The notes under the pieces: generated by a model
Seen by the model: the letters and a program-made list of their open reading frames with translations, nothing else
The model's database searches: none
Told to the model about the DNA's origin: nothing
NCBI RefSeq assembly: GCF_901933205.1
Contig: NC_044574.1
Location: 5,664,733 to 5,728,732 of the forward strand
DNA: 64,000 nucleotides
Source of the DNA: Camarhynchus parvulus
Taxonomy: Eukaryota > Chordata > Aves > Passeriformes > Thraupidae
Reading direction: 5' to 3'
Translations under genes and position numbers: made by a program
Shown here: positions 46,491-59,430 of the stretch, one piece after another
How the letters are laid out: every line of letters begins with the position of its first letter
Numbering within the stretch: the first letter of the stretch is position 1

Positions 46491-49400
46491 CACAATTTAC
46501 ACATGATACACCTGTAATGTGGGTCTTGCAGTGTGAAGCTTAGAGCGGGATACAGTTCTCTTATTAATTACCTAAAACAGGTCTCCAGGATGCTTTGGGG
46601 TATCTCCTGCCACACAGGACACACAGGAAACCTTGGCTCTTCTGCAGGGCAAGTGGGGCACCCTAAAACTTGTTTAATTGTTGGGCACCTGACTGAAACT
46701 CACCCTTAATCTACTGATTTTAGCTTGGAGAGGTGAAATGAAAATTAGACCTGGTGAAAAGCCTCCACTGAGTAATTCAGCTTAGAAACAGAGTAGTTGT
46801 TTCCTGCAGAGACATTAACAGGGCCAGGTGGTGTCACCAAGTTCAGGAAGGAGATCTTTGGAGCTGGCAGCCCTCAAAGTCAGCTCTGGGCATCCTGAGC
46901 TGGGCTCATTTCAGTGCACTCAGGCTTTCCTGCCTTCTCCAGCCACCAATGACCTCAGGGATCACAGGTCACCCAAAACCTCTGGCAGATGGGTGCCTGA
47001 GGAACAACTCTCCCCTCAGCTGTTCTATCCTGGGTTTTCAGAGATGTTCACTTGGAGTTTGGCTCTCTCTGGAGCACTGGGACAAAGAATTAGGACTTCT
47101 CTGGTCACACACAGCATTATGAGTCAGTTCCTTGCCATCACAGGAGCCTCAGTTACTGAGGTTATGCCCATTTCTCCTATTTCCCAAAGGTTTGGTTGCC
47201 TGTGGAGATGAATGCTTGAGTTTTCAAAGCCACCTGGGAGAATCTAAGAAGGAAGAAGTGACTTGCCATTCCCAGCAGGACAAATTAAATTATCTAATCA
47301 CCCCTTCTGGCCTCAAACCCCGTGAAACCACATGAAAATAATAGAACAAGAACTTGCCTGTGCAACTGCTAACAAAAAGAAATGTTTCTGGTTCAGCTGC
47401 AGATAATGATTTTGACATCATCTCTGAACTCTTGGCTTTGCAGATGTCAGAGGCTTAACAGCTTGAGGAAGTTTTGATCTCTGATTCCAGCTTTTATCTG
47501 TGGAGGTGGGAGATCAGGAAGCACTGAGTGCAAAGCTGTCAGAAAAGGGCTGCTTGAGTCAGCAACTTGCAGCCCTTCCACTGTGATTGTAATTGATTTC
47601 AAGCCTTAGCCTACCAGGGGGAAAGCACCACGTCATGACCAAGCTGGCTCCTCACCCTGGACTCTGCAGGAACTTGGGAGAAATGTTGCCTCCAGGTTTT
47701 CTGGGACTGGGCTCTTCAATGGAGGGAAAAAATAGTATAAGAAACCACTTGGTTTAATAACAACTGTGGGAAAAAATGGGATTCTGAATTGCAGTGGATA
47801 TTACAAATCTGCTATCTCAACAGAGCATGTAAAAATAAATGAAATTGTAACATAATTGCTCTAGATTTTCTATTCTCTCAATTTTGCTTTCATGTTCACT
47901 GACACTTGTGCCATGCTGTAGCATTGTGCTTTGAAATGCTCCTGCCCCACTCCAGGAGGTCTGCTGGGGTGATGTCTCTGGCACAGAAGTCAAAACTCTC
48001 TAAATTAATTGCTCCTTTCATCCCCTAATTAGAACCATGCTAATTTCCTTCAACATCATTATTCTATAAAAAGCCACTCTTTCAGCTCCACGTTGTTGAT
48101 GTGGGAGATGGAAATCAAAGGAGGACCAGTAAAGAGGATGCACCACAGGCAGCAAAAGAGACTCTCACTACGCTGCATCATTTCCTAGGATGTAAAGCAA
48201 CAAGATTTTCCTGATAATTCCACACATTCTTGTACAATTCCCCCTTTCCTGGTGGGAAACCAGACCAATACTTATTAAACCCCAGTAGTGGAAAATTCTT
48301 CCTCAGCTGGCCTGTGCCACTGGGTGCTGTAAGAAATTTCTGCCTAAAGATAAATAAAAGTAATCAAAGCCACATGCAGGATATGAGATTGAGTCTTAAA
48401 TAGTTAAATTCTGGTTCCTCATATATAAGAGTAGATTTTTAAAGCTTAGGGTCGTTTCTGGCATGGCACTGTCAGCTTGGCCATGCAGGTATTTTGCCAA
48501 GTATGTTTGGTTGTCTCTGTTTGTTCTGAAATTGAAATGGTTATTGTAAAGAAAAGACCCACCTTCAAGGCTGGAATGTGAAAGGTCAAACATGGAGGAG
48601 AATATTCAATTCAGGAAACAAAGATGCCTATTTAGAAATTAAGAACCAAACATGCTTTAAGGCAAATGACTTTTTGGGACAAAGTGCAATTTATTCTTTA
48701 CTTATTTTCATATTTCTTTATAGTTGCCATGAGAATATTTTAATAACCTCTGCAGAGTCTAAAATTACGCAGGTAATTGCTTAAAGTAATTTTAGTGCTA
48801 TTAAAGATAACAAACCTCTTGTGTGAAATACTTTGCTAAGCAACGATCAGCAGAAAAGGGGTAAAGATATTTTTATTGCAAATTTGAGCTCTTTTTATAG
48901 GTGAGCTGAAGTGAGAATATAATTACATTATCTATAAAATAAAAGGTGTGCAGGTATTCAAACACCTACCATCTCAATCTTGGGTTGAGTCACGCAGAAA
49001 ACAGAGCAGAATTTTAAGCAGATCCCTTTCTCCCATTCAGCAGCCTGTGTGTGATCTCTGAATCCACCCCCAGTTTGCACTGATAACGTTTAAATTGCAA
49101 CTTTATTCATCACAGAACATTCATAATACCTGAAACAGAATTCCTCCCAGATTACTTGGGAGACACTCAGAGGAACAAGTGAGTATAAATCCTGCACACC
49201 CTGCTTTCATTTCTTTTCCTGACTTTCTTGATTATGACTTCTACAAAACCATTTCCTCTTTTTGGCTCTACTTCATGAAAAATGTGTCAGAGCAGTTGGT
49301 CTAGAAGAAGTTTGAGACTTTGATAAAACAAGCGACACAAAAGCTGGAAGGCCTCAAGTAAGCCATAATAAAACTTGTTTCTCTAAGGTATTATGTCCTG

Positions 49401-50539
49401 CTAATGAGCTATAAGAATCCTTAGAATCTGAATAAACAAACAGAACTTGCATTTTTTGGTCTCTTTCAGGCTTGTTTAAGGGATGCAAGTGACACAAGAA
49501 AAGCATGATTTCACTCTTATCCAACTGACAGTCAGACAGGTTAGTCAGGAGCTGAAGTCGTTCTGCTGTCCAACAAGAAATCCCAGTTTAAACAGATCCT
49601 GGATATTTTGGAGTGTTGGATTTAAAGCCTGATGGGAACTGGAGGTTGATTTTTTGTTCCCTGCCTTGGTTGTATGTGGTCTTCACCTATGGGAAATGTT
49701 GGTCCTGAATCATGAGGTGATGTTCAGTGCTAACCTGTTCCAAGGAATATGTGAAACAAGCTGGGCGGCAGTTGCCAAAGCAGCTTGGAAAAGGAAAGAT
49801 GAAAATATCAGTTTATCTAGAAAACAAATCACATTTCTGTGACTGCCACAGCCCTGCTGCCACCTGGGACATGCTCTGGGTGAGTATTGGCCCAGCCACT
49901 CTACAATAACTTCTTGCCAAACTGAAAAGTTAAGGAAGCTTCTTCCACCCTTTTTTATTATGAGCCATTTCTCTCTCCTAAAACAGACCAGAAGAGCATT
50001 TCAGAACCTGCTGCTCACAGCAGGAATTTACTTCCTTTCCCTTCTTCTCCTTTATCTTCCCCCTATTTATTTTTTCACCCCTCTGAGCAACGTTTCAAGG
50101 TGGAAACAGCTATCTTCCAAACCTCTTGAAGACGGGAAAAAAATTATTTCTTTCCCATTCTCCTCAGTGAGCAAGATTGATTTTTTTAGCCATTAGCTGC
50201 TGTGAGCTGCATGTTAATAATGAGCCTACAGTATAGGTAATAATGATGGATATTTTCCACATGCACATATGGGTAGCCAAGCATTATTTCCCTCCATAGG
50301 CTCCCTGGAATGGCTCCTACCTCCAGGGACCTGCCATTTGGGACATATCCATCCCTTACTGTGCCATCCTTTCTCTGGAGCTCAATGTATGGGGTGACCT
50401 CAGTTCACAGAATTAATGCCTAATCACCACGATTTGGGGCATTTCCCTTCCTTTTCTTATTTATTTTTGACACAGGAGGAGCTGTATTCTTGTAGTTTTC
50501 CCTCCTGATCTGGTCTCACTCAACTTAAAAGGTAAAATT
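46491..50539. other. Unique non-coding stretch
   Basis: About 4 kb with no gene or named transposon. CTAATTAG, a palindromic homeodomain-type core, lies at 48025-48032 within an AT-rich, non-repetitive stretch (about 47990-48070). The 127-codon frame at 46828-47211 has no recognisable features. Confidence 0.55.
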
Positions 50540-50660
50540 CCTTTTTGGTTGCTTTGGTTTGGTATTTTGGGTTGTTTTGGTTTTGGTGGTTTTTTTTGTT
50601 GTTGTTTTGTTTTTTTTTTTTTTTTTTTTTTTTTTTTTGTTCGTTTTTGGGGTTTTTTCT
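50540..50660 (+). repeat. G/T-rich block with a 29-base T run
   Basis: TTTGGTTTGGTATTTTGGG-like G/T text followed by TTGTTGTTGTTTTG and an unbroken T run at 50610-50638, the longest homopolymer in the window. On the minus strand this is a poly(A) run; no retrocopy or SINE body is recognisable on its upstream side (plus-strand 50650-50760), so a retroposed tail is unproven. Confidence 0.85.
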
Positions 50661-51061
50661 GTAAAGTTTAATCCCTGAATATTTGCCACATACAGGTGTT
50701 CCTGACTAGGACAAGCAGTCCCTAGGAAAGTCACAGAGTCATTTGTATTAAGCAATAGGAAAAAAAAATATATAATTGAAATTTCTCAATATATTTCTTC
50801 ACTCCTCTCTCCAGAAAAAAAAAATAGCAGCCCTGAAGAAGAACTGAATAATATCTGCAAGTAATGACTCAACAGTTGTTAATTTTACAGATTGGTGTTT
50901 CTGCCAAAGTAAGGAGTCAGTGAAGAATTGCTGGGCGCTCTTCCTCTTCTCCTTCACATCTAAACCAGTAAATATGCACTGGTGGATCAAGCTGAGCATC
51001 CTTCTAATGTACTGCTCAGTCTTATCAGAGAATTGATAAGGCTGAGCTGCAGAGCATTATC
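50661..51061. other. Unique spacer
   Basis: About 400 bp, nothing recognised. Confidence 0.5.
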
Positions 51062-51067
51062 CTGGAC

Positions 51068-51370
51068 TTTGAGGGGATAGAATGTAAGAAAATAAATATA
51101 GTGCTAAAGGTAATCTCACCCCTGAAGAGTTGCAGCTGCACTAATTACCAAAGATTAGGAACAGGCCTGCCCTTAACAGGGCACAGCTGTGTCCAATGAG
51201 GTTGAGTGCTATAAAGGAGTGGGTTAGGTGGTAGAATTGGAGTTTATTGGCTGTGCTGTGAGGAAGGAGGAGTTGGTGCTGCAAGGAGATGCCCATGAGA
51301 CATCACCAAGAAGGTATGGAACTTTTGCAATAGGATGACTAGCGTGGATGGTGAGGGATCTGACTGAACA
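51068..51370 (+). mobile_element. Short LTR, family C
   Basis: 303 bp, essentially the same length as the copy at 24802-25105. Landmarks: GAGGGGATAGAATGTAAG, GGTAATCTCACCCCTGAAG, AGTTGCAGCTGCACTAATTA, AACAGGGCACAGCTGTGTCC, TGCTATAAAGGAGTGGGTT (TATA box near 51209), GGCTGTGCTGTGAGGAAGG and GAGACATCACCAAGAAGG. Ends CTGACTGAACA. Flanks CTGGAC (51062-51067) and CTGGTG (51371-51376) agree at the first four bases, a possible decayed target-site duplication. The last 40 bases are diverged, so the right end rests mainly on length. Confidence 0.72.
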
Positions 51371-53054
51371 CTGGTGCACATCTCCAAAATCAGAGATGTT
51401 TCCAAAAGAGCAGCCTCTCCCAGAGGGATTTCAGTTCCTGGAGTGGGTTCCAGTACTGGCCAAATGCCAGTGCACTCACTGGAGTATACTTAAATATTCC
51501 TTGCTGTGAGATAGGATCAGGAGGAAGGTAAAGTGTCCTGTCACAAGTGTTTCCCAGGGAGAGATCTGAGGCATAAATCTCCAAAAATAAGGCAAGGTAC
51601 TTGTTAGAGAGATTTGATCCTGAGCAGTGAAGCAACAACCTCAGTGACAAGGACTAACGGGGATGTGCCTTTACCTCCTGTTTTTGGAGAGATTGAAAAG
51701 GCTTTTCAGCCACCAAAAGCTATGTTTTAATAAATATAAGTTAAAATAGTCAACTTTTCTAATAAGGAAAGCTTAAAGAGAGTAGATTGCTTCATTCATT
51801 TCAATGCTGCTCAATGTAATACTTCCTCCCTGCCCAGCTGGTCCCTGCTGGGAGTGCTGAGGCTGCAGGCAGCGGGCAGAACTCTGGATCCAGGAGGTCT
51901 GGATAACTGGATGGATGTGGAAAACTGCTAGGTTTGACACAAGAAAGGGCTGAATGTATTAAATAACAAGGTGATAAACCAATAAATCTGCAGATAGTGG
52001 CCAGATTGGTTGGGTGCCTGGATGGGAACACCAGGGACCTTTTGGGGATCCAAGTGTAGCCAGGACAGCAGCAGCACCTGGGGAACTAAATCAGCAATGC
52101 TGCCAAAAAATGAGGTTGCATACATCAGAAATAGGAAATAACCATGTAGAAACCAGCAAGTTTTAGGATTGACACAGCAAAATTGTGACCACTGGGGGAA
52201 AAAAAAGGGAGTATGTGCGGGTGGGTTACTTGGGAAGGAATGAGGGTGGAAAGGAGGAAACTGGGGGACCCATTGTAGCCACACCTTTCTTCCATAATCA
52301 GGACGGACCTGGGGTGTCTGAGGGAACATGGGGATGCTCCCACCTAACAGCAGCAGCCCTTCATAACCCTTTACTGGGCAAAAGAAAGCAAAGATTGCTT
52401 TGCATATCATTGTCCGATGAAAATCTCTATAAAATTGAAATATTCTGACTACTTTTATTTTTTCCCCTGTCCATCCATGCTCAAACTATCCAATCTCCTC
52501 TTCCCAAAAGGAGAAATTTGAAACCTACTGCCAAAACCCAGTGGCAGTCTGGTTTTTAGAGTGGGGGTGATGGTGTTTGTGTGGCTGTAGCCACAAGAGG
52601 AAGATCTTGTGAAGGAAGTCAAGGCAGGAGCTGTGGATTTGAAAATGACCAGGATGTCCCACTCTGTAAGCCAGGAGCACACTCTCACACCCCACCAAAA
52701 CAAGATTCTCAGGTTTGCTAAATCATTTTCAGTAAGATATTTCTGCTCTCCTGGTTAATTTTGGTTTTCCTGGTTCAGTTTGGAATTTTCTTCACTGCAG
52801 GTACAATATTCTCATATTCTCCCCTTCTTTTGGCCCTGATGCACTCCCTCCTTTCTAGTGACCAACACAACCCCAAGTAAAGCAAAAACAGCACACTTTC
52901 AGCTTTTTGCCACCTATAATTTACTTGACAAAGGAGCAGCTTCGTGACCATTTTGAGGAGCCTTCTGACTCTATGAGATGGCTTTGCCTAGGGGAAAATG
53001 TCAGTATAGGACAGAGCATCCATCCTACCCAAACAGGTCATGCTTTCAAGTTTG

Positions 53055-53110
53055 GGGTTTTTTTGTGTGTGTGTGGCTTTTTGTGGTTTTATTTTTCCCC
53101 GTTATTTTTC
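53055..53110 (+). repeat. G/T-rich patch with GT run
   Basis: GGGGTTTTTTTGTGTGTGTG followed by T-rich text; a third G/T-rich block in the window. Confidence 0.7.
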
Positions 53111-56100
53111 TTTCTAATTTTCAATTGGAAAAGAATAACCAAGTACTAAACAGTGGGTAATAACTCTCACTTTACATCCCCATCAAAGTGCTGGTAATTG
53201 TCCCCTCCTTCCTCTGAAAATAAGACACAGAAACAATAAGGTCTGGAGGTAAGATTGTAAGTACCAATTATTATTTTTTCTATCCACTGGGAGATTTCAG
53301 CCTGGACCTGACAGCCACCATTGAGTTATGTGCCACTTGAGCAGGCATCCTGGTGCCATTTGCAGGGACATGTGGCTTGATGAGGCTTTTACGCACAATT
53401 ACACAATGGTGTAATTTACAGTATTAGCCTGGCACCCACAGCATGCAGCAGGACACACACAGCAGAGGGGCACAGCATGGAAAGAGGAAATCAGGAAAAC
53501 ACAGCACTGCCCAGGCAGCATCCCCAAAATCCAGCAGCTGAGAGGCTGGGCATGCAAACCACAGGAGATCCACTCTGACTGCTGAGGAAGGCTGTCCTCA
53601 CCTTAGAAGCTCATTCTAATGCTGAGAGCCAAATTAACACTGGCCACTTTACCTTGGAAGGCAGAACTTGAGCATTTCTGAAACCACAGCAAGTTTATTG
53701 ACATTTAAGTTCTTCAACTCACTCCCCATTAAATCTTTCTACCAAAAGCCATAATGATGATGGCTGTCATTATTATTATTATTTGTCATCACAGCAGCAG
53801 CGTTTTGTGAGCAGCCAGGGGCTCAATTGCTTTGCAAAGTTTAGCCCTAACTTGTATTGATCCAGTTCTCAACCAAAAGCCATTTCTGAGATTTTTAGGT
53901 TTTCACTTTGAATGGATCAAAGAGCTATGGGCTGCACTAGAGTCACCTCTCAGCAGGGAAGTTGTGAGGGACTGTTTAAAACCTACAGCTCATGGATTGA
54001 GACATCTTCCAGAGCTTGTGCTGTCAGTCAAGCCAGAAACTCAATTTCTCTCAAGAAACTCCACCTGAAGAGCCCCTGAAGCCAGCAAAGGTCTCACAGG
54101 GGCTCCCACTGCACATCAGCTGTGCACCAGATCCAGCTCCAGGATATGAAGAAGAGGAAAAACTCATCTGACCTGAAATCTGACCCACCCATCTCCTCTC
54201 AGGTGACACAGCCGCACAACAACTGTGGGGTCAAATTCCCTCTGCCAGGGTTTGGGAAGCAAAGCAAATGCAAGTTCCAACCCCTGAGGCTTAAAAGAAA
54301 ATAACCACAAAACAATATGCTGCTTCTGGACCAAAATTCTTATTAGGCTCTCATGAATAAGCAGGGATTACTGATACCTGCTGGGTTTTTTTTAAATACA
54401 AAAATGACTATTTTTCTATGGTCTAAAAATAAATTAAAATATGAGAGGTATGGTTTTGTCCAGAAAACCTCACTAAAAAGAGGAAGCCAACAAGGAACTG
54501 CAGGTGGATACCAAGGTCAGGGAGATCTTTATGGGCTCAGATAGGACTTGGACATTTCCCATGATTTGTCAGCCTGATGTGTGTTTGTGGACACCATTTC
54601 CAGCTGCATCATTTCCCTGTTCACTACATACAGAAAATAGGTACACACCCAATCCTCTGAACCCCTCTTCCTTCTCTGTCCCAAAATGCTGCGCAGTCAT
54701 GTCTGCTTGTTTTGTGTTAAATTTCACCACATTTCTGTTTCACAGGATTTAGTGGGAGCCCCTTCAGAAGTGGCTGAAGTGTTGTCTCCATATTGCTTGG
54801 GTTTATACATATCAATTTTAGCACTTTACTGGATTTTCATGATGTTCTCCTTTCACAAATGAGGAGAGTGACTCAGAGCTGTGAAACTGCCCAAGGGTAT
54901 AGTGCAATACTACAAGATCTGAGTTTCTTTGTTTCTAGTCCCTTACTTAATAGTAGTTCACAAACAAAAGTTATTGAGCACCCAGCACCTCTCTCCCCAA
55001 CACCAAAAAGAGATGTTGAGGTTGCCACCAATGTGTTCTTACTGCGTCCTTTTTGCTGCAAATGGGCCAATGCAAAGGGAATTCCCTCCAGTTTAGCTGC
55101 TTTGGAAGCTGTGGCATAAACTATAAGTAGGTGATCACAAAAAATTAATTCCCTTGGCATGCACTGAAAAATAATCAGTGTTCTTTTTGTAGCAGACTTG
55201 ACAGGTTTATAATAAGAAATGTTTCATTAAAGCAGTAAAGCTCATTGTCTGTAAATGTTGTAAAGTAAAATAAATGAGAATTAAAACTAAATCTTTATTA
55301 AGTTTTGATGAAGATTCTGTCCTTGAGCTGTAAATCCAGGGCATTCCTCTCCTAGAAAACCACTAGGAATGATGTATATGATGTACCACAGATGGAATAT
55401 CTTCTTAAATAATGAAATCACTGAGAACTGTGGGTGAGAGTTAGAGCTGAATTTGTTCTACCTCTTCCCAAACTGCCAAGCTCAGGAGCCCATGGATGAC
55501 CTTGCATGTGCAAGGGTGAAACCCAAATTCTTCATGGCCAATAAAATAGACAAGTCCTTCCACAATGAACTTTATTTGTTCAGGCAACCTGAGAGGGAGG
55601 CACAGCTACTACACAGAGCTGAAGCCAAATGAGCTGTTCCCTACCCCAAAATCCACCTGTCAGCCCTTTGGTAAGACCTCTCTTAACTCAGTGGGCACCT
55701 ACGTATTTCCAGGCACAGGTAAAGATATAGCAAAGCCATTTCAGAAAGGAATTAAATTATTCTGTATCTAGAAGAGGGTGAGATGGGAAACGTGGTGGAA
55801 AAAATGGTGAGAGGATGAGATGGGGATGAAAAATGATTCTTCTGAAATGGGGCTTCCCCTGCCTGCCAAAGAGAGCTGAGGGAACCTAATTCCTCTTGGC
55901 TGTAACAAGAGACAGAGAAAAGCACCCTGAAGCTGAAGGAAAACACTGACAAAAGGAAAAATTGCTGGAAAATTGGCCATTAATATATTTAAACTGGCAA
56001 TTAGAAACAACTTCCACTAAGTCAAGTCCCAGTTGGAGATTAAAGCAGAGAGGAAAAAAAACCAAAAAACTCTTAAAGACAGAGCTTCACCCTCTCTGAG

Positions 56101-57744
56101 AGGAGAGTATGAGGTGCTGGTTTTCATTACAGACAACTTGACATGTGAGACCAATCCCAACATCATTCTGCTGTGTTCTCCAACACTGCCAGTGCTGCCA
56201 TCATAACAAGTGAAAATTGAGGGCACTCAGCCCTGGCCAGTCCCAGATTCAAGGGCAGCAGAGAACTCCAAGACTCAAATTTGCTTTTCTCAATTGCTGA
56301 AAGTATTGGCTCCTTGGTATCTGAGAAGAGCCAGCTGTGCAGGGCATCCCCTGGCCCTGTTCATTTCCTTCAGAAATAATTTCCCAGAAAACATATTTCC
56401 ATTTTACAGTGGAGTCCCAGGAAAGTCCTGGATTGCTGTTTTACTTTTCTCACCTGCCCATGCAAACAAATATTAGCTGCTGATTGCTTGGGCTGCAGTG
56501 GCTCCCTTTGGAAGGATTATAATGACAGCAGAAGAGGCTGATGAAAACTGTGACAATTCCCTCTTCCCCAGCTGATTTGGAGCAGCAAACATTAATGCTA
56601 AAGTGTACAAATGGCTCTGCATGCAATTTTAATATGATTATCATATGAGAAAAAGAAAGACCATCTGTGGAAGTAGAAGATCTTAATGGGAGATTTAATT
56701 GACTTCATTTATCTAAGGGGAGATACACGTGTTTCAGGACCTCCAAACCAGTCAGGTTGACACCTTTGCTGCGCTAGAATTAATGGTTTGCTTGATGGAG
56801 GGTGCGGTACACCTGAGGGATTGTAGCTGTCAAATCCCCCTCTGAACAGGGAAAAACAAAGTTATAAATCACCTTTATCACCAAGATGATGATTAAGGAC
56901 AGAAAGTAGCATTTTAGCACAAGAAATGGATGAATGACTGTTGCAAGACCCAAAGGCCTCAGACCATAAAACAAATAACTGTGATTAAGCAGATCAAAAG
57001 TCCTTAAATTATCCAGGGCCATAAGGACCAAATTAAACCCCAAACCATTTAGGAAATGGGCTTCATAACATTTCTTGCTATGAGCATCTTGGCAGGAGTT
57101 CAGGAGCCTCATTAGGAAATGGGAGAGACAAATTCACTTTATTAAGACAAAAAGATCACGTTATTTTGCATTTCTGTGTCAGGGAGGAAGTCAGCAGCAG
57201 GGAGAACCATGGTTCTAACAGAGCACAACCCATCCAGACACAGGTGGCTGCCCAGGAAGAGCTCCGGTGCTTGTACATCCCGTCTTCCACATCCACCTCA
57301 ACATCACTAAACTTCTTTTGACTTCCTTTTCCTTTTGACTTCCTTTCCATTGTCACTGCCAGCAGAAATTGGCAAGGGTTTTCCAATTAAACAGTGCTGT
57401 AAAATGCCATTTTGTCCATATTCAAGCTGTCTCTGTGTAAGGGGGATGGAGGTAATTTCTAAGATCTTCCTTTTTTTTCTGGAATTTTTAAATTAGCATT
57501 CAAATTTTCCAGAGGAAACCAGAAAGGTCAAGAACCATCTTGTTCATTGTCCTCATTCATACAAAAGGAGATGCAAGAAAGACCATCCTGCCTAGGGATG
57601 TCTCCCAGTGGGATATTTACTGCGATGCATCAATTAAAGAGAGAAAGCAGGTGATGACAGTCCTTCCCAGCAGCCCTAAAAAATCCTCTCTGCTCTTGCT
57701 CTTGCCTGCACTTCATTTAGTGTTTGTTATACAAAGACTTCCTT

Positions 57745-57795
57745 GCAAAAAAGCAAAAGAAAAAAAAAGCAAAAAAAAAAAAAGGCAAAAACACT
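57745..57795 (+). repeat. A-rich tract
   Basis: Runs of 6 to 13 A separated by GC or G (AAAAAAGCAAAAGAAAAAAA and onward). Simple sequence. Confidence 0.8.
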
Positions 57796-58429
57796 CTCAC
57801 ATATATCTGTAAATTAATGTGCAGATATAAGTGTATTATCTCAAAGAGTACAGCTGTTCTCTAGCAGCTTCCCTCAGCACCAGTTACCAAATTTTCCCTC
57901 TCTTAAGTCACAAGAAAGGCAGAGAAATTTTGCAGTCACTGAGGACCTGTTTGGAGCTCTCCTTTGCAGAGGCACTGAGATGACAAGGTGAGATGTTCTT
58001 CACTGAGGCTGCTACAATTCATCTTGAGCCTTGAGAGGTGGAGAGGCGAAACAGCAGCACAAGGAGGCTCACACACCACTTTAATTCTTCAAATACTCTT
58101 GGAAAAGCAGGAGCAGCTTGGGAACGCACAGGTTTGCTCTTCAGAGGCAGAGCAAGTCATCTCAGTAGATGGAAGGAGGGAAGTGGTGGTACATTGATAA
58201 TCCTCACAGTATTTAACCCAGACTACACCCAGGCAGATGTTTGCTGAACCCCCATAGGGGAGGACATTTTAAAACTACATTTACACTGGATTTTTTCATG
58301 TCCAGAGAAGGGAACAGAGGCAGGGTGATTCCTTGGCCCTTTGCAGGGTGGTCCGGTGAGAGCTGGCATCTTGTTTTTCCCTTTACAGATGGATTTTCAA
58401 GGGTCTGAAACACAAGTCTGATGAGGAGC

Positions 58430-59062
58430 TCTCAGGTTCTCTAGCTGGTCAGAGTGACCCCAAGATACATTAGAAAGTCTCTTTTCCCAGCCTGGCGGTC
58501 AAAGAGCGAGTCAGAGCTCTTCAGTCCTCAGTCTCAGGGTTATTTATTGTTTCTTATCTATAAAATTCTTTCTCCTGTCCAGCCAAGGTCCGCTCAGCAA
58601 GACAGTCAGAGGCACTCTGCCTCCCCTGGGGTGGTGTTATCTTTTTATACTAAAAACTACATGTTCAATATTTACAATTACTTTCCAATACCTATCACCT
58701 ATGTTAGACAGTGAGCTTCTACTCTAAACCAATCTAAAAGTGCCAATATCACAGCAGAAGAGGCCAAGAATGGAGGCCAAGAAGAAGAAGGAGAAAGGCT
58801 GGACGCGTCCAGATTCCTCCATCTTGCCCCCTGAACCCCCATTCTAAAAACCCCAAAATCTATTTTTCACCCTGTGATAAACTCAGTATCAATCTATTTA
58901 AACTTTTGTGGCTTGTAATTCTTCATATAGGGTTGATAATAGTTTTTTCCAAGGGCTAAATCAAAGGCACAGGGGTCTTGGGCTCTGTGTCAAGGTCTCT
59001 GAGCCCCCTGGGCAGGGCCTTGAGCCCTCCAGGGCAGCCAGAGGAATTTCCGGGTTTCGACA
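58430..59062 (-). mobile_element. Solo LTR, family A
   Basis: 633-bp reverse-oriented solo LTR with a perfect 6-bp target-site duplication AGGAGC at 58424-58429 and 59063-59068. Minus-strand start TGTCGAAACCC, end AGAGAACCTGAGA, again a GA terminus. All family landmarks present, including TTTATTGTTTCTTATCTATA, GGTGTTATCTTTTTATAC and a small internal duplication (GGCCAAGAATGGAGGCCAAG, 58760-58781) absent from the other copies. No internal viral sequence. Confidence 0.93.
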
Positions 59063-59177
59063 AGGAGCAGGTGAAGAAACTGCAGGAAAAGAGACTCAAA
59101 GTGAACCATATTTCTCTCTGCAAGTTTCTGACAGAAGGCTGTAGCCAGGGGGGTCAGTTTGTTTTCCCAGGTAACAA

Positions 59178-59430
59178 GTGACAGGATGAGAGGAAATGGC
59201 CTCAAGTTGCTCTAGAGGAGGTTCAGATTGAGTATAAGAAAAATTTCTTCTACTGAAAAGGCTGTCAGGCACAGGAACAGGCTGCCCAGGGCAGTGGTTG
59301 GAATCACCATCCCTGAAAGTGCTCAAAAGATGTTTGACCGTGGCATTTGGGGTCATGGTCTAGTGGTGAACATTGGTGCTGGGTTAATGTTAGAGGTCTT
59401 GTCCAGCTTTAAGAATTCTGTGATTTTGTG
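59178..59430 (+). mobile_element. CR1 LINE fragment, 3' end, second subfamily
   Basis: Plus-strand CR1 3' end: GGAAATGGCCTCAAGTTGC, GAGGTTCAGATTGAGTATAA, AAAATTTCTTCTACTGAAAA, AGGAACAGGCTGCCCAGGG, GAATCACCATCCCTGAAAG, ATTTGGGGTCATGGTCTAGT and GGTGCTGGGTTAATG, and finally ATTCTGTGATTTTGTG (59415-59430), the tandem terminal octamer typical of CR1. Same subfamily as 34494-34705. Confidence 0.93.

Larger units (their letters stand above)
51377..58423. other. Unique non-coding stretch
   Basis: About 7 kb, the longest transposon-free part of the window, without a supportable gene. Contains a GT-rich patch (53055-53110), an ATT run inside a small imperfect inverted repeat (53752-53782), a duplicated TTTTGACTTCCTTTCC-like pair (57314-57350) and an A-run patch (57745-57795). 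Frames such as 51928-52410 (160 codons, minus) lack any recognisable domain and overlap opposing frames. Confidence 0.55.

Noticed and set aside
50525..50755. Minus-strand frame rich in K and T
   Set aside because: Translation of the T run and G/T-rich block.
51928..52410. 160-codon minus-strand frame
   Set aside because: Unique sequence, but no domain, overlapped by other frames on both strands, and such lengths are expected by chance in 64 kb.
53752..53782. Imperfect inverted repeat ATAATGATGATGGC/ATTATTATT as a hairpin RNA
   Set aside because: Pairing is weak and due to ATT/ATG triplet simplicity; no precursor-like structure.
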